Shown in pieces: positions 15,483 through 24,016 of a stretch of DNA of 28,824 nucleotides (position 1 is its first letter; each line of letters begins with the position of its first letter). The stretch comes from Xanthobacteraceae bacterium (lineage in GTDB: Bacteria; Pseudomonadota; Alphaproteobacteria; Rhizobiales; Xanthobacteraceae). Both the position numbers and the translations under genes were made by a program. The stretch is taken from positions 1 through 28,824 of the forward strand of contig JASHRY010000058.1 of assembly GCA_030037105.1 (NCBI GenBank), written 5' to 3'. The notes beneath the pieces are model-generated. The model did no database searches. It was given only the letters and a program-made list of their open reading frames with translations, and was not told the DNA's origin.

Positions 15483-17081
15483 ATGGACAATCGTGGCGCG
15501 TCGTTTCTCGGTTGGGAGCGTCATTCGTTACACGAACTTGATGAAACAAGAAGTTCAATTGACACAACTTCCGTCCAATGGAGCCGTGAAACATTGCGTT
15601 TGACTCTGGCAAGCGCGCTACCCGACACGGAAATCATCGTCGTCTCGAATCGAGAGCCCTATATCCACAATCGCAAAGCAGGCGAAATAGCACTTCAGCT
15701 CCCGGCAAGCGGGCTGGTGGCGGCAATTGAACCGGTGATGCGGGCGTGCGGGGGGACCTGGATTGCTCACGGCAGCGGCAATGCCGACCGCGAAGTCGTC
15801 GACGCGACGGACCGGATTCAGGTACCACCCGCATCTCCAAGATATTCGCTTCGCCGCGTCTGGCTTTCGGAGGAGGAACAAGACGGATACTACTACGGAC
15901 TTGCCAATGAAGGCCTTTGGCCGCTTTGTCATGTCGTGTTTGTGCGGCCGACCTTCAGGGACGCCGATTGGAAGCAATACCGCGCCGTTAACGCGCGGTT
16001 CGCAGAGGCTGTCGTCCAGGAAGCAAAGCGTGAAGACCCAATTATCTTGGTACAAGATTATCATTTTGCATTGCTGCCAAGGATGATTCGCGAGCGGTTA
16101 CCGGAAGCCACGATCATCACGTTCTGGCATATCCCTTGGCCGAACCCAGAAACGTTCGGCATTTTCCCGTGGAAAGCAGAAATAATAAGAGGCCTGCTGG
16201 GCAGCTCGATCCTCGGTTTTCACACGCAAGCTTATTGCAATCATTTCATCGACACCGTTGGCCGATTTGTTGAAAGCCAACTCGATCGCGAACACGCCTC
16301 AGTCGTCGTTGCCGGCGGTGAGACTTTTGTACGTCCGTATCCGATTTCCATCGATTGGCCGCCAGCGAGTCTTGCTGGCCAGCAATCCGTTGCTGGATGC
16401 CGGGCTTCGGTACGCGCGCGCCTGGGGCTGGGGTGGGACGTGCGCCTTGGCCTGAGTATCGAAAGGTTCGACTACACGAAAGGAATTTTCGATTGTTTAA
16501 GAGCCATTGAGAAGTTTTTGGCTTACAACCCTGAATGGCTTGGGCGCTTCGTGTTCCTACAGGTGGCCGCACCGACACGCCGGCGAATCGCGACTTATCG
16601 CGATCTGGAGCAAGAAGTGCGGGCGGCTGTATGCGAGATCAACGACAGGTACGGCACCGAGAATTATCAGCCCGTTTTGCTCGTCGTGCGGCATTGCGAA
16701 CCCGGCGAGGTATTCGAGCTATTTCGTGCGGCGGACTTTTGCGTAGTCTCGAGCCTTCATGACGGCATGAATCTGGTTGCAAAGGAATTTGTCGCCGCTC
16801 GCGACGATGAACTCGGCATTTTGATTTTATCCGAATTCGCCGGAGCATCTCGGGAGTTATCAAAGGCTTTGATCGTAAACCCGTATGATGCGCTCGCGGT
16901 GGCCGATGCCATCAGCCAAGCGCTTCGGATGTCGGAGCAAGAGCAACGCGAGCGAATGCAATTGATGCGCGATGTCGTGCGCAGCCGAAATGTCTATCGT
17001 TGGGCTGGTAAAATGTTACTGGATGCGGCTCAGCTCAGACAGCGGCGAAAAATCAGGCCTGCTGGCTTCGCAAGAAAGTAA
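15483..17081 (+). CDS. GT20 glycosyltransferase, trehalose-6-phosphate synthase-like
   Basis: The protein is 532 aa from the ATG at 15483; a TTG at 15453 gives ten more residues, and the start is uncertain. GT20 landmarks (residue numbers from ATG): IVVSNREPY (52-60), GGTWIAHGSG (90-99), the acceptor motif VQDYHFALLPRMIRE, FWHIPWPNPE, LSIERFDYTKG with Arg and Lys for phosphate binding, and the nucleotide-sugar loop SSLHDGMNLVAKEF. All are close to OtsA, which joins UDP-glucose and glucose-6-phosphate to trehalose-6-phosphate. A glucosylglycerol-phosphate synthase or related sugar is also possible. No phosphatase (otsB) gene is present in the window. A GT4 gene converges on it 258 bp away. Its codon use looks more A+T rich than region 2, as in the flanking accessory genes. 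Confidence 0.88.
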   Translation: MDNRGASFLGWERHSLHELDETRSSIDTTSVQWSRETLRLTLASALPDTEIIVVSNREPYIHNRKAGEIALQLPASGLVAAIEPVMRACGGTWIAHGSGNADREVVDATDRIQVPPASPRYSLRRVWLSEEEQDGYYYGLANEGLWPLCHVVFVRPTFRDADWKQYRAVNARFAEAVVQEAKREDPIILVQDYHFALLPRMIRERLPEATIITFWHIPWPNPETFGIFPWKAEIIRGLLGSSILGFHTQAYCNHFIDTVGRFVESQLDREHASVVVAGGETFVRPYPISIDWPPASLAGQQSVAGCRASVRARLGLGWDVRLGLSIERFDYTKGIFDCLRAIEKFLAYNPEWLGRFVFLQVAAPTRRRIATYRDLEQEVRAAVCEINDRYGTENYQPVLLVVRHCEPGEVFELFRAADFCVVSSLHDGMNLVAKEFVAARDDELGILILSEFAGASRELSKALIVNPYDALAVADAISQALRMSEQEQRERMQLMRDVVRSRNVYRWAGKMLLDAAQLRQRRKIRPAGFARK

Positions 17082-17178
17082 GAATGATTCTGTTCCGACA
17101 AAGGGAAGATAAGATTGCGCCGGTTGGATCTCAATATGCTGCCGGCAGTGTTGGCCAAGTGTCGTTTGATTCCTCAGT

Positions 17179-17210
17179 CCTCTCGGCTGGTGCGGGGGCC
17201 GCTCGAGAGG
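17179..17210. repeat. Inverted repeat between convergent GT20 and GT4 genes
   Basis: CCTCTCG (17179-17185) and CGAGAGG (17204-17210) are perfect 7-bp arms with an 18-nt loop. The loop can pair further through GCT/GGCC-type contacts. It lies 98 bp after the GT20 stop, a position suited to an end of transcription. There is no T tract, so function is uncertain. Confidence 0.35.
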
Positions 17211-17303
17211 CCGAAGTCGGGGCTCACACTCGATCCGAGCGACGGTCCCATCGGTTGAACCGCGTTAGCTGATAATACCGGGCGGTTCCCATGACGGATG
17301 CGC

Positions 17304-17316
17304 GGCGCGAAGCGCC
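17304..17316. terminator. Short G+C hairpin after the GT4 gene
   Basis: GGCGC, a GAA loop and GCGCC form a compact stem. On the - strand it lies 23 bp after the GT4 stop. TTTTTATTA precedes rather than follows it in that direction, and on the + strand an A tract follows, so neither direction shows the normal hairpin-then-T order. It may still pause transcription or define a processing site. Confidence 0.3.
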
Positions 17317-17338
17317 TAATAAAAAGGAGTAGCACGCG

Positions 17339-18394
17339 TTACGCTGTTGCTACGCGAGATTGCGGCGCGGCCTGTTCGATGAGACCGCGGTAAACGGCCA
17401 AGTATTCGTCAGCCATGCGTTGCGCGGTAAAGCGCTGCTCGAAGCGCCACCGCACGCGTTGCCGCGATAACCCGGAAATCCGCTCCACCGCGGCGACCGC
17501 GCTGGTCTCGTCCTCGACGATATACCCGGTCAGGCCATCGTCAACGATCTCGAGCACGGAACCGCGATTGAACGCGATCACCGGCGTGCCGCAGGCCATC
17601 GCCTCGATCATCACAAGTCCGAACGGCTCCGGCCAGTCGATAGGCACCAGGAGGGCAATCGCTCCACTTAAAAAGTCCGGCTTCTGAGCATCGTTGATCT
17701 CGCCGACATATTCGACGAACGGCAAGCTCATCAGCGGTTTGATTTGCTCTTCGAAATATCCGCGATCGAACTTGTCGATCTTGGCGGCGATCTTGATCGG
17801 CAGACCGACGCGCTCGGCGATGCGTATGGCAAGATCCAGCCGTTTCTCTGGCGAAATGCGTCCAAGAAATGCGAGATAGTTCGGCTTCACCGGCTGTGGG
17901 GTTAACAGCTGTGCCGGCAGACCGTGATAGATGGTCCTGACCCAGTTGGCTTGTGGTACGGGCCGGCGCTGCGAGTTGGAAATTGAAATCACCGGCACCG
18001 ATGAGAATGTGGTGAACAATGGCTGATGCTCCGGAAGATCGAGCCTGCCATGCAGCGTAGTGATGAACGGGGTCGACTGCCGGGAGAACAGCGAAAACGG
18101 AAAGTAATCGAGGTGGAAATGCAGGATATCGAATTCGTTCGCCAGCCTTCCCACTTGTTCCAGCATCGTCATGTGAAGTGCGTAAGGATCACGGATCGAA
18201 CTATCGAGCCGCAGCGCCCGCGGCCAGATTGCTTCGAGCCGCGCTAAGGTCTTGGAATCGCCGCTCGCAAACAAGGTGACATCGTGACCCTCGGCGACGA
18301 GCTCATCCGTGAGCCATGAAATCACGCGTTCGGTGCCGCCATAAAACTTAGGAGGAACAGCTTCGGTGAGCGGCGATATTTGTGCGATACGCAT
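17339..18394 (-). CDS. GT4-family glycosyltransferase
   Basis: The protein is 351 aa from the ATG at 18394, with GGGAGA 4 nt before it. GT-B fold with N-terminal Gly-rich loop (KFYGGTERVISWL), the central HFHLDYFPF segment, FLGRISPEKRLDLAIRIAER at the start of the donor domain, and the E-x7-E donor motif (EPFGLVMIEAMACGTPV). This is the GT4 (GPGTF) pattern of enzymes that use nucleotide sugars and retain the anomer. The acceptor is unknown. No membrane helix is visible, so it acts in the cytoplasm. It converges on the GT20 gene, and the pair may make one modified disaccharide or glycoside. No polysaccharide export genes lie nearby. Confidence 0.88.
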   Translation of the reverse strand: MRIAQISPLTEAVPPKFYGGTERVISWLTDELVAEGHDVTLFASGDSKTLARLEAIWPRALRLDSSIRDPYALHMTMLEQVGRLANEFDILHFHLDYFPFSLFSRQSTPFITTLHGRLDLPEHQPLFTTFSSVPVISISNSQRRPVPQANWVRTIYHGLPAQLLTPQPVKPNYLAFLGRISPEKRLDLAIRIAERVGLPIKIAAKIDKFDRGYFEEQIKPLMSLPFVEYVGEINDAQKPDFLSGAIALLVPIDWPEPFGLVMIEAMACGTPVIAFNRGSVLEIVDDGLTGYIVEDETSAVAAVERISGLSRQRVRWRFEQRFTAQRMADEYLAVYRGLIEQAAPQSRVATA

Positions 18395-18924
18395 GCGATC
18401 TCCCGTTGAGTCGGCCGGCGCTGGAGCACCTCCGACGCTAACAACCTAGTTAGAGGTCTCGTTTTGGGAGGTCCAGACTTTTGTGTCCTCTCATCTGCTG
18501 ATTGAGCACCGGCTTCTGCGCGGTCGGTAGAAAGGTGTCTTCGAAATCATTTTCACTGGCGAGGCACGCGGAACCGCCCCCTTCGGATAGCGCCATGATC
18601 AGTAAGGTGATGTCCTTGCAGAAAAAAAGCATTCAAGGGGGTGCTGCGCCTAGCGAGGGACGCTGCGGTGCATACTGTCGCCACAAACGCTGCCGGATTC
18701 CGCTGAGCGCCACATTTTTAAACGAGAGTGAAGCGGCCGGCAGATCCAACTCGCACTGCGTCGGCTGATACCGGGCAGCTTTGGCCGCGACCTGATCCGT
18801 TCAGGCCGTGTATGGGCCTTCCTTTGCAATAGTTAACCGACGCCGGTTCAGCGGAGTCTTGACAGACCCGATGGATCATACACACTGGAATGATAAAAAA
18901 TATAAACTAAGGGAGAGACAGCGA
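18395..18924. other. Divergent intergenic region between GT4 and MocR-type genes
   Basis: About 530 bp to the chosen MocR start. A 60-codon frame on the - strand (18450-18632) and an 88-codon frame on the + strand (18502-18768) overlap; neither has a good ribosome site. The - strand one has more protein-like composition (ENDFEDTFLPTAQ) and may deserve a low-weight check. A perfect TTGACA at 18859-18864 lies about 60 bp before the MocR GTG start, but the sequence 16-18 nt after it is a poor -10. Confidence 0.4.
18791..18805. promoter_or_regulatory. Small palindrome upstream of the MocR-type gene
   Basis: CCTGA and TCAGG form perfect 5-bp arms with a 5-nt spacer, about 55 bp before the TTGACA element. 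This could be an operator, but such a short palindrome can arise by chance. Confidence 0.2.
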
Positions 18925-20637
18925 GTGTCGCCCAAGGTCAGAGTTCGCGGGCGCGTCAGGCGCAACATGCAAATACCGGGCGGGCGCGAACCAAGCCCGC
19001 CGTCAGCGCCTCTTTTGTCTCGCGCAACGTGTTCGGCAGCGGAAGGAGTGCCGGCCAACGAGTTCTATGAGATCGCCACAGCGAACACCTTGCAGGGACA
19101 CCGGTACAGCGCTGCCCAGCGGCGAAGGATCGATGGTTTTAAGGGGCGTCGGAAGCGCGCCAGCTTTGCCGTTTTCGTCGATTTTTGGCTTGACGCACGA
19201 TCATCCACGTCGCTTTGGCGCCAACTTTACGAGCAGCTGCGGCAGGCTATCATCAGCCGCCGTTTGCCCGCTGGCACGCGCTTGCCGGCTACGCGCCTGC
19301 TCGCGGAAGAACTTGGCTGTTCACGCAATACCATACTTGGCGCCTTCGAACACCTGATTGCCGAAGGCTATCTCGAGGGGCGAATCGGCTCCGGAACATA
19401 CGTTGCCGACATGCTCCCTGATGAAGTTACGTTACCAGTTGGATTGCACTTGGCGCGATCGAACGTCGCTTGCACTCTCGATCTTTCCCGTCGCGGCCGC
19501 CTTCTGACCATGGCCCTTCCGCCAAGGCGCGAGCCATATAAGGCGTTCGCCCCTTGGCTCCCCGACGTATCTTTGTTTCCGTTCGAGACCTGGGAGAAAG
19601 TATCCCGCATTTGGCGCTCGCCGTCTCGGTCGCTCCTGACACAGTCTGATCCCCGCGGTTACGAACCGTTACGAGAGACGATCTGCGATTATTTACGCAC
19701 GGCGCGAATGATCGAATGTCGCCCCGACGACGTGATCATCACTACTGGTGCACAAAACGGCATCGACATGGCCGCGCGCTTACTGCTCGATCTTCAGGAC
19801 CCAGTCTGGGTCGAAGACCCTGGCTACCCCGGATTGCGCGCTGCTCTTTCCGCGGCCGACACGTTCGTAGTTCCCGTGCCAGTAGATGCTGAAGGATTGT
19901 CACTCTCGGAAGGCGCAAAAACGGGCACCCGACCGCGCATGATCGTGGTGTCGCCATCGCATCAATATCCGTTGGGTGTATCGATGTCGCTACAGCGTCG
20001 GCTCGAATTGCTCACGTTTGCGGATGAGTCCGACTGCTGGATAATTGAGACCGACTACGACAACGAATTTCGCTATTCGGGTCTTCCGCCTGCAGGATTG
20101 CGAAGCCTTGACGGCGGCGAACGGGTCATCTACGTCGGCACCTTCTCAAAGGTATTGTTTCCGTCGTTGCGGCTCGGCTATCTTATTGTGCCGTCTCGCA
20201 TTGCTGATCGTTTCGGATATGCTCGGGTTGGTTTTGATCTCCTGCCCGAACCGCCGATCCTTCCGCAACCTATTGTCGACGCATTTATACGCGAAGGCTT
20301 CTTCTCGGCGCACATCCGTCGGATGCGCTCTATTTATCGTAATCGACAAGCTGCTTTAGTCGAAGCGGTGGAGAAGCATCTGTCCCAAATTTTGACGGTG
20401 CACCCCAATACATCTGGTATGCATTTGCTTGGTTACTTTTCTCCCGAATTCAGCGAGCGCTTGACGGACGATGAGGCATCCCAACGCTCGGCCAACTGCG
20501 GCGTAATTGCGCCTCCTTTGTCGAGCTTTTACGCTGACCACCGCAATGGCAGCGCATTGGTTCTCGGCTATGCGGCCGTAAACGAGAGAGCGATCGTCGC
20601 TGCCACCCAACGGCTTGCCCAAGCACTTTGTGCCTAG
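18925..20637 (+). CDS. MocR/PdxR-type transcriptional regulator (GntR HTH fused to aminotransferase domain)
   Basis: The protein is 570 aa from the GTG at 18925, chosen for the GGGAGAG upstream and because TTGACA at 18859 lies within longer readings. A TTG at 19090 is another option. Numbered from this GTG, the winged helix is at about 96-161 (LWRQLYEQLRQAI, RLPATRLLAEELGCSRNTI, IGSGTYVAD). A type-I aminotransferase-like domain follows, with PLP-site motifs ETDYDNEFRY and GTFSKVLFPSLRLGY (Lys409). The DNA-binding half controls genes in response to PLP or an amino compound. The family is usually about 450-500 aa, so the first 80 residues are an unusual extension or a start error. It lies 96 bp upstream of the ABC importer on the same strand and probably regulates it. 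Confidence 0.9.
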   Translation: MSPKVRVRGRVRRNMQIPGGREPSPPSAPLLSRATCSAAEGVPANEFYEIATANTLQGHRYSAAQRRRIDGFKGRRKRASFAVFVDFWLDARSSTSLWRQLYEQLRQAIISRRLPAGTRLPATRLLAEELGCSRNTILGAFEHLIAEGYLEGRIGSGTYVADMLPDEVTLPVGLHLARSNVACTLDLSRRGRLLTMALPPRREPYKAFAPWLPDVSLFPFETWEKVSRIWRSPSRSLLTQSDPRGYEPLRETICDYLRTARMIECRPDDVIITTGAQNGIDMAARLLLDLQDPVWVEDPGYPGLRAALSAADTFVVPVPVDAEGLSLSEGAKTGTRPRMIVVSPSHQYPLGVSMSLQRRLELLTFADESDCWIIETDYDNEFRYSGLPPAGLRSLDGGERVIYVGTFSKVLFPSLRLGYLIVPSRIADRFGYARVGFDLLPEPPILPQPIVDAFIREGFFSAHIRRMRSIYRNRQAALVEAVEKHLSQILTVHPNTSGMHLLGYFSPEFSERLTDDEASQRSANCGVIAPPLSSFYADHRNGSALVLGYAAVNERAIVAATQRLAQALCA

Positions 20638-20733
20638 CAACCTGTACCAATCAGCATCGGCAACTGGTTCTTTTGCTTTGGTCCTCATACTGCACATTGA
20701 ATAGCGGGTGCGGGGTAGTCGGAGGGGTCCTGT

Positions 20734-21609
20734 GTGATTGAGCAACAGCTCATCAACGGCCTGATGCTTGGGAGCATCTATTCACTCGTTGGCGTTGCGT
20801 TTTCATTGACGATTGGAGTGCTGAACTTCTTGAACTTCAGCGTTCCCGGACTTTTTATGGTCGGTGGGGTCGCCAGTTACGCCTTACTCAAAGCCGGGTT
20901 CCATTGGCCGATTGCGTTCGCGGCGGCGCTGGCGATCACCGCGTTGTTCTCACTGATCATCGAGCGCTTCACATATCGGTGGCTGCGACTCTCCGCGCAT
21001 CAGATTCCACTGGTCAGTTCGCTCGGCTTTCTTATTGTGATGGAGAACGGCGCGATCATCGGCTTCGGATCGGAAGCGCTGCGCTTTCCAAGCCCGCTCG
21101 CAACCTCGGACATCAGGCTCGGTGGCCTGCTGATCAGCGTTCCGCAGCTGATCGGTTTGGTGGTCGTGCTGGTGTCGGTGATCGCGATGTCGATCATGCT
21201 TAAGCATTCGAAGCTCGGGCGCAGCGTGCGCGGCATCGCAGAGAACCCGCGCACCGCCGAAACGCTCGGCGTCGACGTGAACAAGACCGTCGCATGCATC
21301 TACCTGATGACCGGCGTTCTTGCGGCCGTCGGCGGCATCCTGTTCGCGCTCAACTATCTGCAAGTGTCGTGGGACATGGGCCAAGAGGTGGCCGCCAAAG
21401 GCCTTTCTGCGATGGTGCTCGGCGGCATGGGCAGCGTCTGGGGCGCGGTCATCGGCGGCTTCGTCGTCGGAGTAATCGAGGTTCTCGCGATCGCTTACGT
21501 CAGCTCGGGAGCGGTCAACGCAGTGGTCTATGGCATGCTGCTGCTTTTGCTCATTTGCTATCCCGGCGGACTGCTCGGCAACCGTGTTAGCACCACCGAG
21601 AGAATGTGA
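20734..21609 (+). CDS. livH: Branched-chain amino acid-type ABC permease, LivH-like
   Basis: The protein is 291 aa with a GTG start at 20734, preceded by GGAGGGG. It shows about eight hydrophobic helices and the LivH-type landmarks: NGLMLGSIYSLVGVAFSLTIG at the start, VLNFLNFSVPGLFMVGG, and the cytoplasmic ABC-contact loop SKLGRSVRGIAENPRTAETLGVD. It forms the inner-membrane channel with LivM, energised by LivG and LivF. Members of this family carry not only branched-chain amino acids but also aromatic acids, amides and urea. The context (aromatic oxygenase genes downstream) favours an aromatic or amide-type solute. First gene of a five-gene operon. Confidence 0.92.
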   Translation: MIEQQLINGLMLGSIYSLVGVAFSLTIGVLNFLNFSVPGLFMVGGVASYALLKAGFHWPIAFAAALAITALFSLIIERFTYRWLRLSAHQIPLVSSLGFLIVMENGAIIGFGSEALRFPSPLATSDIRLGGLLISVPQLIGLVVVLVSVIAMSIMLKHSKLGRSVRGIAENPRTAETLGVDVNKTVACIYLMTGVLAAVGGILFALNYLQVSWDMGQEVAAKGLSAMVLGGMGSVWGAVIGGFVVGVIEVLAIAYVSSGAVNAVVYGMLLLLLICYPGGLLGNRVSTTERM

Positions 21610-22439
21610 TGAGCGGCTATCTCTCTCAAGTTACCGCTAATCTCTTGCTTTCGGTCATCATGGCCTACGCCGCCTACATGCCGCTGGCAATCGGCCAACT
21701 CAACCTCGGTGTCGCCGGCTTTATCGTCCTTGGCGCCTACGCATCCGCGATCGTCAGCGCCAAGCTCGGCCTTTCGCTCCTCCTCTGCGTCCTGATCGGT
21801 GCGTCCGTCGCAATGATCGCCGGCTTCCTAGTCGCACTCTCGGTGGCGCGCTTGGACGGCATCTACTTCGCCTTGGCGACATTCGCGTTTGCTGAGGTAG
21901 TGGTCGCCATCCTGGTCAATATCAATGCCATCGGCGGCGCCAACGGATATGTCGTGCCCGGCTATCTTGGCCTGGGCCCGATTGCCGTCGCCGCCGCTAT
22001 CGTAGTGGTCACGGTGGCATATCTGATGTCGACGCGGTTCGGACTCATCCTCACCGCGGTGCGTAACGATGAGCGCGCTGCCGCTGTATTCGGCATTGGC
22101 GTCCCCACCGCGAAAGTACTCGCGATGATGATCGGCGCGGCCTTCGCCGGTGTCGCCGGTGCGCTCTACGCCCATCATTACAGCTACGTCGAGGCGCAAA
22201 ATTTCAATTTCCTCCTGACCGCCAACGCGGTGCTATTCGCGCTGCTCGGAGGCGTACAGACTTGGTGGGGCCCGTTGCTCGGCGCCTGCGCGATCACGTT
22301 GCTGCCGGAGGTTCTGCGCACCAGCGGCGAGTGGCGCTACATCATGCTGGGCGCCATCATAGTGGTGCTGATGGTCTGGCGTCCGGAAGGAGTGCTGACC
22401 CGCGGTCTCCTGCGCCGTTTCCGGCGGAGCAGTGTGTGA
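21609..22439 (+). CDS. livM: Branched-chain amino acid-type ABC permease, LivM-like
   Basis: The protein is 276 aa from the ATG at 21609, whose A is the last base of the LivH stop (TGATG). A GTG at 21606 is an alternative. It has multiple membrane helices and the LivM landmarks: YMPLAIGQLNLGVAGFIVLG, DGIYFALATFAFAEVVV and the ABC contact TRFGLILTAVRNDERAAAVFGI. It is the partner channel half to LivH. At 276 aa it is shorter than many LivM proteins (about 320-420 aa) because it lacks the N-terminal extension, but the core is complete. It is tightly coupled to both neighbours. Confidence 0.92.
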   Translation: MSGYLSQVTANLLLSVIMAYAAYMPLAIGQLNLGVAGFIVLGAYASAIVSAKLGLSLLLCVLIGASVAMIAGFLVALSVARLDGIYFALATFAFAEVVVAILVNINAIGGANGYVVPGYLGLGPIAVAAAIVVVTVAYLMSTRFGLILTAVRNDERAAAVFGIGVPTAKVLAMMIGAAFAGVAGALYAHHYSYVEAQNFNFLLTANAVLFALLGGVQTWWGPLLGACAITLLPEVLRTSGEWRYIMLGAIIVVLMVWRPEGVLTRGLLRRFRRSSV

Positions 22440-23257
22440 TGCAAGACGACCGTTACGTCCTGCACATCCGCGATCTCGGGCTGCTGTTCGGCGGCCTCGC
22501 GGTCATGGAATCGTTGAACATCAACATCAAAGCCGGCTCGCGCACGGCGATCATCGGCCCCAACGGCGCCGGTAAGACGACGCTGTTCAATCTGCTGAAC
22601 GGCGTCTATGCGCCGACCTCCGGCGCGATCCTGCTCGACGGGCAGCCCATTGCCGCGGTGCCCCTCGCAAAGCGGGTGCGTCTTGGGATCGGCCGTACCT
22701 TCCAGAATCCGCGGCTGATGAAGCACCTCACCGTGCTCGAGAACGTAATGCTCGGCCAGCATCATCGCACCGGCATCCTGGCCACGGCGCTCGTGCCGAT
22801 GGTGTCGCGCTTCAATCGCAAGGCGGTTAAGGAAGCGCTCGACGCAATCAAGGCGGTCGGGCTGGAAGAAGAGGCCGATCTGCTCGCCGAGGGTCTGTCC
22901 TACGGCATGCAGAAGCGCGTCGAGCTTGCCCGATCGCTGGTCACAAAGCCCAAATTGCTGTTGCTCGACGAGCCGGCGGCGGGCCTGAACACCGCGGAGC
23001 GCAACGAGCTGATCGGCACGTTGCGCAGCGCAGTCGGCCCGGAGGTGACGATGCTGCTGATCGAGCACGATCTCAATTTCGTCAGCTCCCTCTGTGATCA
23101 CGTCGTGGTTCTGCATTTTGGCCGTCACATCGCTGAGGGCGGCCTTGCGGACGTGCAGCGCAATCAAACTGTCATCGACGCTTATCTGGGGTTCGGCGAC
23201 AGGACTAACAAGGCGCCTTTGCCGGCTCGGACCAAGGGGGCGAACTGTGCTGCTTGA
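22439..23257 (+). CDS. livG: ABC transporter ATP-binding protein, LivG-like
   Basis: The protein is 272 aa from the ATG at 22439, overlapping the LivM stop by one base (TGATG). The frame is open upstream but that part lies inside livM. Walker A is GPNGAGKTT, the Q-loop is in GRTFQNPRLMKHLT, the signature is LSYGMQKRVE (the LSYG variant is usual in LivG), Walker B is LLLLDEPAAGLN, and the switch His is in LIEHDLNFV. It powers the LivHM channel on the cytoplasmic face. Near its end it overlaps livF by 11 bp, which keeps the two ATPases at equal levels. Confidence 0.93.
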   Translation: MQDDRYVLHIRDLGLLFGGLAVMESLNINIKAGSRTAIIGPNGAGKTTLFNLLNGVYAPTSGAILLDGQPIAAVPLAKRVRLGIGRTFQNPRLMKHLTVLENVMLGQHHRTGILATALVPMVSRFNRKAVKEALDAIKAVGLEEEADLLAEGLSYGMQKRVELARSLVTKPKLLLLDEPAAGLNTAERNELIGTLRSAVGPEVTMLLIEHDLNFVSSLCDHVVVLHFGRHIAEGGLADVQRNQTVIDAYLGFGDRTNKAPLPARTKGANCAA

Positions 23258-23999
23258 TGTGCGCGACGTCCACATATCATACGGGCCGGTGCGGGCGGTG
23301 AACGGCGTCGACGTCTGTGTCGATCGCGGCGAGATCGTTTCGGTGATCGGCGCCAACGGCGCCGGCAAGTCGTCTTTGCTCGGCGGGGTGCTCGGGCTTG
23401 CGCCAATGATGCGAGGCTCGATCGAATTTGACGGCGACGAGGTCAGTTCATGGACGCCGCCCCGCCGCGTGCGTTCAGGCGTCGCGCTGGTGCCCGAAGG
23501 CCGGCGCATCCTGGTGTCGCTAACGGTTGAAGAGAACCTCCTGATGGGCGCCTATCACCGCACCGACCGGCAGGGCGTCGCCGACGACCTCGCCTGGATC
23601 TACCGGCGCTTCCCCAATCTAGCGACGCGTAAACACTTCCTCGGCACTGTCCTCTCTGGCGGGGAACAGCAAATGCTCGCCATTGGGCGCGCCATCATGG
23701 CCCGGCCGAAGCTGATGCTGCTTGACGAGCCGTCGCTTGGCATGAGTCCGATGTTCGTCGATGAAGTGTTCCGCATCATCATGGAGCTCTGCGAACGCGA
23801 TATCGCGATACTTTTGGTCGAGCAGAATACGCGCCTCGCGCTCGAATGCAGCAGCCGCAGCTACGTCCTCAATCTCGGGAAGATCGTCAAATCAGCGCCG
23901 TCAAGCGAGCTCGCACATTGTGACGAACTCATCGCAAGTTATTTCTCGAACGCGCAACAGCCGGTAGAGAAGCATTCCAAGAACGTTCAAACCCACTAA
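23247..23999 (+). CDS. livF: ABC transporter ATP-binding protein, LivF-like
   Basis: The protein is 250 aa with a GTG start at 23247, just after AAGGGGG and 11 bp inside livG. Earlier starts in this frame lie within livG and encode nothing like the family. Walker A is GANGAGKSS, the signature is LSGGEQQMLA, Walker B is LMLLDEPSLGMSP, and the switch is LLVEQNTR. The MSPMFVDEVF stretch is typical of LivF. It works as a pair with LivG. The substrate-binding protein gene starts 17 bp later. Confidence 0.93.
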   Translation: MLLDVRDVHISYGPVRAVNGVDVCVDRGEIVSVIGANGAGKSSLLGGVLGLAPMMRGSIEFDGDEVSSWTPPRRVRSGVALVPEGRRILVSLTVEENLLMGAYHRTDRQGVADDLAWIYRRFPNLATRKHFLGTVLSGGEQQMLAIGRAIMARPKLMLLDEPSLGMSPMFVDEVFRIIMELCERDIAILLVEQNTRLALECSSRSYVLNLGKIVKSAPSSELAHCDELIASYFSNAQQPVEKHSKNVQTH

Positions 24000-24016
24000 C
24001 TGCAGGAGCCTAGGAC

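Noticed and set aside
17084..17272. 62-codon ORF just after the GT20 gene
   Set aside because: It starts 3 bp after the stop but has no family character and crosses the inverted repeat at 17179-17210; it looks like a chance frame.
18450..18632. 60-codon - strand ORF between the GT4 and MocR-type genes
   Set aside because: Composition is fairly protein-like, but there is no clear ribosome site or known family. It is left out as a gene and mentioned in the intergenic entry.
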